Positions 22,280-33,900 of a stretch of DNA of 64,000 bases are shown piece by piece. Location: NCBI GenBank assembly GCA_019925095.2, contig CM034398.1, positions 2,417,001-2,481,000 on the forward strand, in the 5' to 3' direction. Under the pieces are notes generated by a model that was not told where the DNA came from, did not search any database, and worked only from the letters and a program-made list of their open reading frames with translations. Positions within the stretch are counted from its first letter, which is position 1. Every line of letters begins with the position of its first letter. This DNA comes from Dendrolimus kikuchii. Taxonomy: Eukaryota > Arthropoda > Insecta > Lepidoptera > Lasiocampidae. The position numbers were made by a program, and so were the translations under genes.

Positions 22280-22490
22280 TAAGTATATTTAAAATAATAC
22301 ACCCAACGCCACGCACACAGACACACGCGCGTACATGCACACAATCACACATACACTCACTCACACACAGACACACATACACTTGCACACAATCATTCAC
22401 ACACTAGCTCACCCACACTTGTAACATTCAGCAGTATATTGTATCATCAAAACATTTCAACCTTCGAGGAGGGGGGGGGGGGGAGCTGAT
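22280..22490. repeat. CA-rich low-complexity tract and G13 run
   Basis: Degenerate (CA)n with ACACACAGACACAC-like units at 22312-22412. A run of 13 G lies at 22471-22483. Confidence 0.85.
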
Positions 22491-22549
22491 GATCAGTCAA
22501 ACAGGTTTTTTAACCTAATACATACACAAGTCTCTTTCTAAATCATTTA

Positions 22550-22803
22550 CATACATACATACATAACTTCACGCCAGTTCCCTTGCGGGTTAGGCACGAA
22601 CAACAGAGCGCCATTTAGGCTTATTCTTACACACCTCACTTGCTTCTTTGACATTCATAACTCTTGTCATGCACGCTCGTCTGTTCTTAAGGCTCCTGAC
22701 ATCACCTTCTGCTAGTACACGATCAATTTGATCATGGAAAGTGTGTCGTGGCCTTCCACGACTTCTGCATTGTATATCTGTTTAGTCATTCTTTCTTCAT
22801 CAT
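22550..22803 (-). mobile_element. RTE-like LINE 3' end, copy 8
   Basis: TSD TAAATCATTTA (22539-22549 and 22804-22814). It has a small deletion between ACGACTTCTGCA and TTGTATATC. Confidence 0.93.
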
Positions 22804-22814
22804 TAAATCATTTA

Positions 22815-23395
22815 AATATGTATAATTGTGTACCTCGACTATGTGAACTGTTGTGATATATTGAGAGCAAATAATTACATTATTATTATTATACATGTAT
22901 GTCTGTACAGACGGTTGAGCGGCCTGTAATTCTATAGGTAGTAACAAACACTAGGGAGACGAATTCTTCAATTGCGAAATTCACTTTGCTGGAGATTTTT
23001 TTTATTGTAAATTATAACTTAGCAACCGAGAGTATTAAATTTTAAATATTACAAAACAATGAACTCTGAGGAGGCCGTCCTTAACAATATTTGTTTTATA
23101 AAATAACGTATTTTTATACATTTTATAAAAGAAAAAAATTTAGTCTAAATAAATAAATGTAAGTTGTCCCTTAACTATGAATAGCGAAGAAAAATGTAAA
23201 AATACGCTCATAGCCTCAAAATATAAAAAAAAATATCGAAAAATGCATCAAAAATACTTCGTTAGTCTTAAAAGTGTAAAGTTTATAAAATATTAATTGT
23301 ACGATTTACAACCGCACATATCCCGCTTGTAAGGACTTCTTACATTGCCACATTATTTCATACATTGTTACAACCCAATAGGCACACGCACTCCG
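22815..23395. other. Intergenic AT-rich stretch
   Basis: No gene, TIR or known repeat recognised. Confidence 0.6.
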
Positions 23396-24230
23396 ACATT
23401 TCGTACACTACCGGCTCCTTTGCTAGGGATTGCTAGCAAAGCGATGAGAGTTAGCCACTGAAGATAGCACAGCTAACAGAGTCAATCGCCGGCATGTGTG
23501 GGAACTCAGCAAGCTTATGCGGAGAGGTAACCCCACTAAAACCACCTTCCTCCCATGTGCCCCGCGCTTATGGTAGGAAGGGCGTGAGACTTAAAACGTA
23601 GTTACGCCCACGCTGATCCTGCGCATCAGTGTTTGAGAATAGCCCGGGAAGCAGAGCACACTCACTTCGTCAGATGAATCCTCCCTTAGATGCTGGAGGG
23701 CTCCTGCAACGGTATTACGGGAGATCTTGCGCATACCTGCGTCTCCGGGGCCCCGACTGACGTCAGTAACCGCAAGACGCATGCACATCTCTCTCCTTTT
23801 CTCGTTCCGCGGCCTTCTTATGAGACATTACTGCCTCACAGAATTTGGCCGCACCTTCCCAATGATCGTCGCTATGCAGCATGGCTTGAATCAAACTGCC
23901 CAGCGAATCGATCGGACCTACGACGGTCTCGGGTTCAAATCTCTGCGGTGCCCATGCTGCGCACTCAACCAGCGTATGAAACACAGAGTGCAGCTCGCCA
24001 TATAGATGGCAGGGAGCCCACGATATGATTCAGATACTTATCGAAGCACCCATGACCAGTAAGTATCTGCTTATCCTGAAGGTCAGGGTCTCGCGTTTCC
24101 GCGCGAGCCAGCGCAACAGGTGCGGGCACACCGCCTCCACGGTCTCAACGCCATGGTCGCGGTTTCCCGGATCCTGATCGCCTGAATCTCGGCCTGGCAA
24201 TATACCATGCCACAAAAACGCACTCCAACA
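23396..24230 (-). mobile_element. Degenerate R1-clade LINE 3' part
   Basis: Minus-strand fragments HTLVECAAWAPQRFE and AAKFCEAVMSHKKAAERE parallel the C-terminus of the LINE at 3437-5147. Further upstream, LTFRISRYLL (about 24080) is in a different frame, so the ORF is broken. It is a divergent, inactive copy. The left boundary is uncertain. Confidence 0.75.
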
Positions 24231-24527
24231 TTTTTTTTATTTTTTTTTGTTTTGAGGCGAGGGAAAATGCTTAACCGATTTACGCACAAACTGGGTCGTT
24301 GCTAGGGGAACGACACGCGTCGGTCGGGGGCGATAACACTGCAGCAATAGTATGCTCTTGGCAGTGCTCCGTCCGCGATCGACGTCACAGAATAGTGTGG
24401 AAGACTCCGAGCGTTGCTACACGAGCGAGCAACCCCAATACCCACTAAAAACCCCCTCCTCCCTGACAACCCTGCGCTTTGTTTGTGTTGGAAAGGCTGA
24501 GATTTAGAACATAGTTACGCCCAGCCG
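24231..24527 (-). mobile_element. ~298-bp retroposon derived from an R1-like LINE tail, copy 1
   Basis: A 297-bp insertion with the 16-bp TSD AAAACGCACTCCAACA (24215-24230 and 24528-24543). Sense (minus strand) starts CGGCTGGGCGTAACTATG and ends CCTCGCCTCAAAAC-poly(A). It is nearly identical to the last ~290 bp of the LINE at 3437-5147. Confidence 0.93.
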
Positions 24528-24543
24528 AAAACGCACTCCAACA

Positions 24544-25005
24544 TGCGCTAACATCTTTGAACTCTCGTCGGATTTACGTGTTTACTTTCATACAACCAAA
24601 CTACAGTTAAAAGTTAAGAAGGGAAAAATTTATATTTTATTTCAGCCTTTAAAATATTTATAAATTATAAAGATTATTATGCCGTTATAGGAACTCACTT
24701 AAAGCAATTATATCTAAAATATTGCGGCCGTACGCTGCTTAAGAAATCTCAAAAAGCTATTGATATATGATATATATAATGCCTGTGCCACACTCGCGCC
24801 GTAAGCGTTTAGCTAACGAACTAATAAAAACATAACTAAAATAAGTATTTAATTTTAAAATATCATGATGAAAATAATTTTAAATATTATTTGAAATATA
24901 AGTAAACGGCAATATCAGATAACTATTATTATTTGAAATTGAAGTTTGCACGTCACGACTCGCTACGATCTTACAAATTCTAGAAGGCTTTAAGGGCTCA
25001 TTGAC
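24544..25005. other. Intergenic AT-rich stretch downstream of TMC
   Basis: No gene or repeat recognised. Confidence 0.55.
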
Positions 25006-25331
25006 ACATTGGCGAATCGTTAATTATTTCCGGAGCGTGTAAATGACGATTCGTCTATGTTTTTAAAATAGCATATAATTAACCCACAGGTATGTTATCT
25101 ATAGTATGAATTCCTATGAATCGTGGAAAAAATGCGATTTCAAATCGCCTTGCCTTCGTTTGAAATCTTCATGTTAAATCACAATTATGTTCATAAAAGT
25201 GAATGCCCTGAAGGATCTTTATTCATTACGAATCGATAATGAATCTTTTTGATGTTTTTATAATAGTTAAATCACGATTCACTTTATAGATATGAACGTC
25301 TATTCAGCTTTAACGATTCGTCAATGAGAGA
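25006..25331. mobile_element. MITE M4, downstream of the TMC stop
   Basis: The ends GGCTCATTGACACATTGGCG and TTAACGATTCGTCAATGAGAG are inverted copies of about 25 bp with one small indel. CGAATCG motifs recur inside. Confidence 0.7.
25218..25223 (-). terminator. Tmc: Candidate TMC poly(A) signal
   Basis: AATAAA on the minus strand, about 390 nt after the stop codon and within MITE M4. It is the nearest canonical hexamer I noticed downstream. Not proven. Confidence 0.35.
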
Positions 25332-25613
25332 TGTACAGTACAAGCAAAACTTAAATGCGTTCTTGAAGTTCGTATAAGTAATACAGTTATAAGGTTCGCA
25401 GACAGATCTGTGAAGGAAAAGTGTTGCTTTCTCGCTCAGCTGCTAGCCGGACTCACTTGCCATCTCCTTTGCACAACACACCGTGCGGTATAATAAGCTT
25501 TAACATTTGACTGGACCTGCGGGAACTCGCGGAACTAACTTCACTCGAAGTGCGTATAAGTTTTGCGCGTACTGTAGGTGTGAATGCCTTATTGTTGATT
25601 GTCAACTATCCTA

Positions 25614-25888
25614 TCACAACCACTTCTTCGCTCCCTCAACATCCTTAAGATTATTCTGGGAGCCTTGCCAACTGAAAGAACTGTCGGTATCGCCGTCATT
25701 GGACCTGGCGTAGTGCGAGTCCGGTCTGTCCTTCGCGTAGGAACGCGGCCTGCCTTCAACGTACGAATGGCTCAGGCGGGAGGCGTCAAAATTAAAGTCG
25801 GAATTCGAAGGCTTACGAACTTCGCGAAGGTACTTCCATGTGTGGCCGTCTGGACCTTCTTGGGCCATTTTTGGGTTGTAATGCCATT
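25614..25888 (-). CDS. Tmc: TMC coding exon 14 (C-terminus and stop)
   Basis: It encodes residues 675-765 and the stop TGA at 25616-25614. This is a hydrophilic tail rich in Ser, Asp, Arg and Tyr (for example YAKDRPDSHYARSNDGDTD) ending in KKWL. A TG|GTTGTG a few bases before the stop could in principle be a donor, so a longer isoform cannot be excluded. Confidence 0.82.
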
Positions 25889-27712
25889 CTGTGAATGTTC
25901 CAAAATTTATTTTTGAAGGAAGGAAAGCTTTGGAATAATTTTTTTTTCTGATGAAGATGAACTCTTTGGGTCTCGAGGTCCTGACATATGATTACTTTCT
26001 TTTGATGATATTAAGAATTTTCTCCTTTTTTTTAAGTCAGTAAATAAGATCGGGGGGCACTTATTGCAATAAAAATTGGTAAGGTGTCAACAAGACAAAA
26101 TAGTTTGAGGACCATTGTTCTACACCAACTAAACACCAGTAGAAGTTAAATCTTTGCTCTTAAATCTTCACAAGAAAATTAAATGTATGTATTAAAATGT
26201 ACTTACCACCGCTGGACACCTTCGAGATGGCCGTAAGCAGGAAGTCCTTATCTTTCGCTTGGAGGATCAGCATATGCCTCAAGATTTGCACCATCGAGCG
26301 CTGAGCCAACGCACGGGCACGCATATAGTACACTGATACACTGTAAAACGACTTTGGTATGTATATTAAGTTCAATTTTGTGGTGGTACACTTGCAAGCC
26401 AATAGATGGCGCTGTGCAATAATTGAAGACGCAAACCATTTTCCGACAATAATAGCATATAGCTGGGCCTAGGCCTGCGAGGTATACCAATAGCCTCAGT
26501 CGATGATCTTTCCTTTGAGACAGATGAGCATTTCATCTTGCTCTTCTACCCATAGGGTCATCCCATCCCAGTGGATCTCCCATACATAATCGAAAAATCA
26601 AAAATGTACGGAAACTAACGCCATCAAGTGGCTAAAGGAAAAATTATAATTAGTTTCCATTTAGTGCACTTAACTTCACATAAGATGGCGCTGTGCAGTA
26701 TCGAAAGAAAGTAAGAAAGAATTTGGTTGTTTTAGATATTAAGTAACCCCCTTATTTATTCTAACTTTGAATTCCAATGTACAAACTTGACTCCTCTACA
26801 GATTTATTATAATATAGATGTTGCTCTTTTTAAAATACATACTATAAACACTAGACCACTGCTGATCCTGATCCTAAATCTAAGGCTGGACCCAAACAAG
26901 CCACCGACCACAGTCACCGGTTACTTTTCCAACAGCGACGGTAGTGTGCGTGGCTTGTAGCAGCCGCAAGTAGCGAGTCACGGCCACTGCTGTAGCGCGT
27001 GGTCGCCACCGGCCACACGTGTGCGGCGAGTCCTTACAAAATGTATCAAAAAGCGTGTGAACATAACAAGCTTCAATTGTGTTCCGGCCGGCACTAGTGG
27101 CCAGGATCCAGCCTCCCTTCGGAGAGCGACAGCATATAGGTAGGCCATAGGGGACGGTGACCACTTTCCATCAGGTTAGCCGTCTGCCTGTTTGCTGAAC
27201 TCGGCCAATAAAACTATAACTGCTTGTAGCTGGTGGCCACCGGTGGCCAATTTGCGCGCAGGCTAAATAAAATCGAAAGCCGCTCACCACAAGAACATCA
27301 ATAGGAATGCGATGAACCCGGGCCTGGTGATGAAGGTGAGGAAGTTCCTGGCGGTGTGGTGGTGCGACAGCCGCAGCACCCCCTCGCTGAACACAGCGTA
27401 TACGTACTCGTACGCGCGGAACGGGCCGCATGCGTGCGAGGACGTGCTACAAATAGCGGCCATGCAAGAAGAAAATTAAGGAATGACATTTTCTTAAGTT
27501 TTCCCCACTAGTATCTATATATTAATACGTGAAGCAAAAACTTTGTACCCCTTTTTACGAAAATCGTAATTGCGCGGACGGAGGAGTATGAAATTTCGCA
27601 CACTTATAGCTTATATAGAGAAAAAGGGACGAATGCTAATATTTTTTTTAAATTATGCATAAAAAATACATTAAATCAATAAAACAAACATTACACACAC
27701 TACCATGTATTT

Positions 27713-27758
<46 letters not shown>

Positions 27759-27822
27759 CTCTTTTGTTTATTGTTCAAGTCAAATTAACAGTGTAGCCTT
27801 GGCGAAATCTGTAACTATAGAA

Positions 27823-27905
<83 letters not shown>

Positions 27906-30900
27906 GGTTTTGTTTGAAGAAAAGTCTTACATCGTTTATTCATAGACTACCTCTTCTCACTATATTTTGACACTGACAGTTACAATATCAGGTTTATAAA
28001 TTTAAAAAACATAATGTGTGGCCTGGCTACCGAGTCGGAATGCGTCTTCGAATCCCACACGGCTATCCTGCATTATTCATCTGACCCAGATGAATGTGAT
28101 ACTTCATCTTCATCGCCATTCGACCAGGGTTTCATCAAATCTGCTGAACTGGTGGTATTCATAGGTCCTTCACCATTGCCAATTTTCCTTACAACGTATC
28201 TGTCATTTTTCTTCTTCTCTATAATTTTATATGCTCCCTAAATATTTCGGGTTTAACTTATATCCTTGTACAAATTGTGTTCTCTTAATCGCAACTAAAT
28301 CTCCAATTTCGTACTGTATAGCTTGTGTTCTCTTTTTATTATAAACTTTCCTATTTTCTTCCTGAATTTTCTGAATATTTTGCCTCGCCTTTCTATAAGT
28401 TCTAATCGTTGAATTTCAAATTTTTCTTTACAATTATCTATGTAGTAATCTCTATTAATTAATTCCTCAGTTTTCAAAATTCCAAAATGACCCTTTTCAT
28501 GACATTTTCTTATTATTTCATTCTGCATCTTTTTAGGTACAACAATCAGTTTAGTTCCATCTTTAGCTTTACATAAAACTCCATTCTCCAGAATAAAATT
28601 TTCATATGACTCTTTTTCTAAAATTTTCTTTAATAGTTTTATCTTCAGGTCATCATCTTGAGCTCTCTTCAGACGTGCTGTAGTTTCGGTAAGTATTAGA
28701 CTAACAGGATTTCTGCTCAAAGCGTCTACGTGTCTCATTTGGGTTCCAGATCGGTGTTCTATCTTATAGTCAAATTCTTCAAGAAGGAGTGCCCATCGAG
28801 CAACTCTGGGAGGTAAGTCTTTTTTCTGTAACGTCATAGTTAGGGCTGAGCAGTCAGTCACAATTTTAAAGCGGACTCCAAGTAAGTAAACTCTGAATTT
28901 CTTGACAGCTTCTACAATAGCTAAAATTTCTAAGTAGTAACTATGGTATTTCTTCTCAGCAGTAGTCTTTTTGCTCATATAGTGAACAGGGTGTAGCTGA
29001 TTGTCGTGTGGATTCCTTTGCAATAAAACAGCTCCATATCCGTCTATACTTGCGTCTGTATGTAACTCTGTCTCAAAATTAGGGTTGTAAATTCGTAAAA
29101 CTGGTGAGGAACATAAAATATGTTTCAATTCTTCGAAAGCTCTCTCACACTTTAGATCAAAGTTAAACATAACATTAGTCTTCAATAATTCTGTTAGTGG
29201 CTTTGCTATTATTGAGTAGTTCTTAACAAATTTTCTAAAATAGCCAGTCAGTCCTAAAAATGATCGTAATGATTTGATATTATGAGGCTTTTTAAATTTT
29301 GCAACAGCATGTATCTTTTCCTTGGAAGGTCTTATCTGATTATCACGAATTATGTAACCTAAATAATTTATCTCGTTCTGTAAGAAATGACATTTCGCCC
29401 AATTAAATTGTAAGCCAAACTCTTCAGCTTTTCGAAGTACTTTCTCTAGTTTAACAAATCCTTCTTCTTCTGTCCTAGATGGTATAATCAAATCATCTAA
29501 ATAGGCAAGAACAGTGCCCTCTGACATTAAATCTTGAAAGATATCATTGATAAAGCGTTGGAATACAGATGGTGCGGTGCATAAACCAAACGGCATTTTC
29601 TTAAATTCATATTGCCCTTGTGGAGTAACAAATGAAGTGTATTTTTGACTATCCTCGCAGACATCAACATGTAAAAAACCATTCTTCAAGTCAAGTGATG
29701 TAAATAGTATTGCTTCTTTCAATTTGTCTACTTGATCCTCGATGAGTGGAAGTGGATATCTTTCCTTTATAATCTTCTTATTTAGCTTTCTAAAATCTAT
29801 ACATAATCTGTAGCTTCCATTTTTCTTTTTCGCTAACACGATAGGGCTTGCATATTCCGATTTACTAGGTTTAATTACTTCTTGATCTAACCATCCTTGT
29901 ATCTGTTTATTAACTATGTCCTTTTCTAGAGGTGACAGCCTTCGTGGAGTCTGGTGTATAGGATCTTCATCAGTAAGTATGATTTTCAATTTAACATTTG
30001 ATTCCTTCTTTCTAGTCTTCAAGTTATCGTAATTATCCAATAAATGTTTAATCTTGTCTTTATATTTCAGCTTCTTGATATCATATTTCTCATCAAATTC
30101 TTCTTCGTAGTCGTTAATTTGTGTAAGGTGTAATATTCTTTTTACAGAGATCCCGTCGGCAGAGAAAATAATTTCAACGTCTTTTAATATCGGGTTTCCA
30201 AGTATGACATTAACAGGTATTACATCATCGTCGATAACATGCATCAAGGTCTCAAAATAAACGTTGTCTATTTCAACTTTTGCCATAAAAGATCCCTTCG
30301 TGCAAACTTCGTACTCGGCTATTCCTGATAATTTGAGAGTATCTTTAATATTATAATCATTATTCTCGAGAAAATTTTGTTTGTAATAACTCTCACAAAT
30401 TAAATTCGCATCGCTTCCAGTATCAATAAAGGTTTTAACTGTAACTCCGTTAATTTTCGCTTCTTTATATGGCTTAACAACATCTGTACTAACTTTCTCA
30501 TCTTGAATTTTCAGTGTCTTATTTGTAGAACTTTGGCATTCTTTTGACTTATGTCCATATCCATTACATTTGAAGCATTTTATACCTTTAGTACAAGCTG
30601 GTGATTGGTGATCAGTTTCACCACAATTGTAGCATCTTTTGATGGTATGATTTTTACGTCCGTTTGTCATCTGAATAGGTCTTTGTTGCATCTTGTGTTC
30701 TTTAATCTGTGCATATACTTCAAGTTTCTTTCTAAATTGTTTGATATCAGTGGCTCCGTAAAGAATGGCCTTATTTATTTCAGAATCACGAATTCCATCA
30801 ATAACATATTCAATAAGTGCCTCATCTTCTAAATTTCCATGCAACGCCAGTTCTTTCATATGTAAAAAATACTGTTGATATGTCTCATCCGGTTTCATTT

Positions 30901-33900
30901 TGCGTGATGCTAATTTCTTGTGAATGCTAGCACTATTTAATTTCGGACCAAATTCTTCTAATAAAGATTCTTTTAATGTATCCCATGACGTAATAGAGCC
31001 TAGCGATCGTAAAAATAATTTAGCTGTACCTGAAAGCAGTCTCTTCGCGTAAATAAGTTTTTCAAGATTATTCCATTCCATTAAATTTGCAGTGTCATTA
31101 AAATCGGTCAGCCAATTCGTAATAGGGTAGGTATCATCGCCTGTGAACGGTGTCATTGATTTTTCCAAGTCGCTAAATGAAATTCGTACTCTGTAACCAG
31201 CTTCTGAACAATTACTATCTGAGTCTTCGATATCTTTATTTTTCTTCGGTGGCATCTTGTATGATTGGTTGTAAGTCTTTCAGTCGTAAAAAATAACCAA
31301 TTCATAAAACGTCTTCATAAAAGAAAAATAATAGTCTTTATTCCAAATTCTGGGAAATTTTATGCGCTGGTATCATTATGCAAATTAGTGTCGGTAAAAC
31401 AGCACACAATGACTCGTCTTCAATTTTAATTTCGAGGTTGTTTCGTAATCATCAGATCAAAACTCACGTTAAAACAATGCTTCGCAGGATTCTTACATGA
31501 TCCTGGTATGATCCTGGCACGAGCCCCCATAAAGTTGTGGGTTTTGTTTGAAGAAAAGCAAAACAAACTTCCTTAGAACAGTCTTACATCGTTTATTCAT
31601 GGACTACCTCTTCTCACTATATTTTGACACTGACATTTACAATATCAGGTTTATAAATTTAAAAAACATAATGTGTGGCCTGGCTACCGAGTCGGAAATA
31701 TTAGTAGGATAGTAGGAAGTAAGATATAAGTAGGTATAAACAATCTCTTCCAGGCAAATCTTTAAATGTGTTGAATAAAGTGACAGGATGACAATGACAG
31801 GATGTAAGTTGAGCTTACTCACCCGAAGAATAGAGATCCAACTCCGAACAACGTGGCGAACAGAGACAGGGTGACAAGCATGTACAGCACCGTTTGCGTC
31901 TGAGCCGCACGCCACACCTAAACACAAAAATCAACTAAACATATTAATAATCTATACTAATATAATTTATTTATTTATTTGAATGTTATACATTGATCAG
32001 ACAGCAATTTTTTGATTCTACTAGCCCCTAAACTAGTTTGCACTGTACTATAGGGGCTAGTGACCTCTCCCTTAATGTAAATACATTAACATCAAATACA
32101 TTTAACGATATTTCACATACACAAACTCTTTTAAGTTTCTGTGTGAGTGTGTGTTTAGGTGTGTGTGAGTGTGTGTTTAGGTGTGTGTGTTTAAGTGTGT
32201 GTGTTTAAGTGTGTGTGTTAAGTGTGTGTGTTTAGGTGTGTGTGTTTAGGTGTGTCTGTTTAGGTGTGTGTGTTTAGGTGTGTGTGTGTGTCTGTGTGTC
32301 TGTGCGTGTGCGTGTGTGTGTGTGTGTGTGTTTGTTAGGGTGTTTGTCTATGAGAATAAAATTTCATTATCTTGTGTAATACAATAAAACTCCGTTGTAA
32401 CGGGTTTTAAGCGCGGTAATTTATTTGATTTTTATTATTCCTACGTTTCGGCCACTTTTCAGTAGCCGTGATCACGGATCACAGAAGACAAAGATGTCAA
32501 GTGTCAATAAGTATTGTTAAAGTTTTATTTAGCCAGCCGCCAACTTGTTAATTTTAATTATTTAGTTTTAATTTTATGAAATATCTTTTTTATATTTTTA
32601 AGTAACTTTCATACAAAACAATACATCAAACCTTAAACTGGTTTTTTTTAAAGATTTCTAATCATAAAAATAGATTTTGAAAATTGCAATATTACCTTCC
32701 TAGCAGGTCTGCAAGCCCTCATAGCGCATTCACGCTTCACATAGAACAATATCAGGAACTTGATGGTGACGCAGACGACCAAGAGCGGCGAGAACAGCAT
32801 CCCGAACCACAGCACAGCTTGGTTGTATATCAGGGTTAAGGAGTTGAAGGCAATGTTGAATTCCGGGGCTGGTGTATTCGGGTTCAGCCTGAAAAGCAGC
32901 TTCATTGCATGGCATTTCGGAAACGGAACTTTCTGCTATTTACTACGGTCTGGGTGTCTGGGATCGGCCCCAGAGTGGTCCGTTGTATATCATCCATAAC
33001 ACAAGCGTAACTAGCTAGCTAACTAGCTTAGCTTGGGAATATACAAAGTGTGTTATTTAGCCTACCCTACTACTATTTAGCCTAGTATGCCTGACTTAAT
33101 TAAAAAATAGGGCATAAAGCCCTATTATTAAAGGAGACGGGGACTTTCGGGCCAAAGAAATGTAATAAGTTGTGATATGATTTAAAATCAAGCGTTATAT
33201 TTTCTAATACAAAATGAAAAACATCAGCGATAAATTCTATCTGAAAGACAAGAAATCTTAAAACTAAGGTCGTAAATAAAATAACTAATCAATTAACATA
33301 ATCGATTTGTGAGAATAAATTTCAACAATTTATAATATAATATGAAAACACTTACACCACAAGATTAATTAATTCAAAATAACCAAACACACTACGATTA
33401 TAATAAAATACAAGCATAATAAAAAAAAACTTAAAATATTTTTACAATCTGGGCCCAAGAATGTATGAAAGCGTATCCGTCTCCTTTGTTCAATTAAAAA
33501 TTCTTGGTCAGTTGTACAGTCGTGGTAGCGTAAACTCAAAAGGCGTGGGTTCGAATCCTGGCCGGAACGCAGCCACCGCTTTGACTGTTTTCTAACTAAC
33601 CTAATGTGCATATTGTTACAATTATCACGTGCGAAGATCAGTGAAGGAAAACATCGTGATGCAACCTACACATCAAGATAACCCATGTGTCAAACCTGCC
33701 ATGCCGCCTTGGACAAGCGTGGCGGTTATACTGTCCGTTCCCCCTATAGTAGGAGGCCCGAGCCCAGCAGTGGGACATTTATGGACTACATACATACATA
33801 ACTTCACGCCAGTTCCCTTGCGGGGTAGGCACGGACAACAGAGCGCCATTCAGGCTTATTCTTACACACCTCACCTGCTTCTTTGACATTCATAACCCTT

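Larger units (their letters stand above)
27902..31697 (-). mobile_element. Ty3/gypsy LTR retrotransposon, defective, in TMC intron 11
   Basis: LTRs at 27902-28040 (3' LTR) and 31536-31697 (5' LTR) bound a gag-pol region on the minus strand, the same orientation as TMC. The left LTR lacks about 24 bp present in the right one. The left flank is a (TA)n tract, so the TSD cannot be assigned. No env-like frame is present. Confidence 0.92.

Noticed and set aside
25614..25640. Alternative donor TG|GTTGTG just before the TMC stop
   Set aside because: Weak match and no in-phase downstream TMC-like exon seen in the next 10 kb. Kept only as a caution in the exon 14 entry.
28041..28250. Separate small gene at the left of the Ty3/gypsy element
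   Set aside because: It is the continuation of the pol C-terminus in another frame, not an independent or env gene.
31637..31927. 96-codon minus-strand frame over TMC exon 11
   Set aside because: It is in a different frame from the TMC reading frame and reads through the intron into the LTR. The in-phase exon is 31917-31823.
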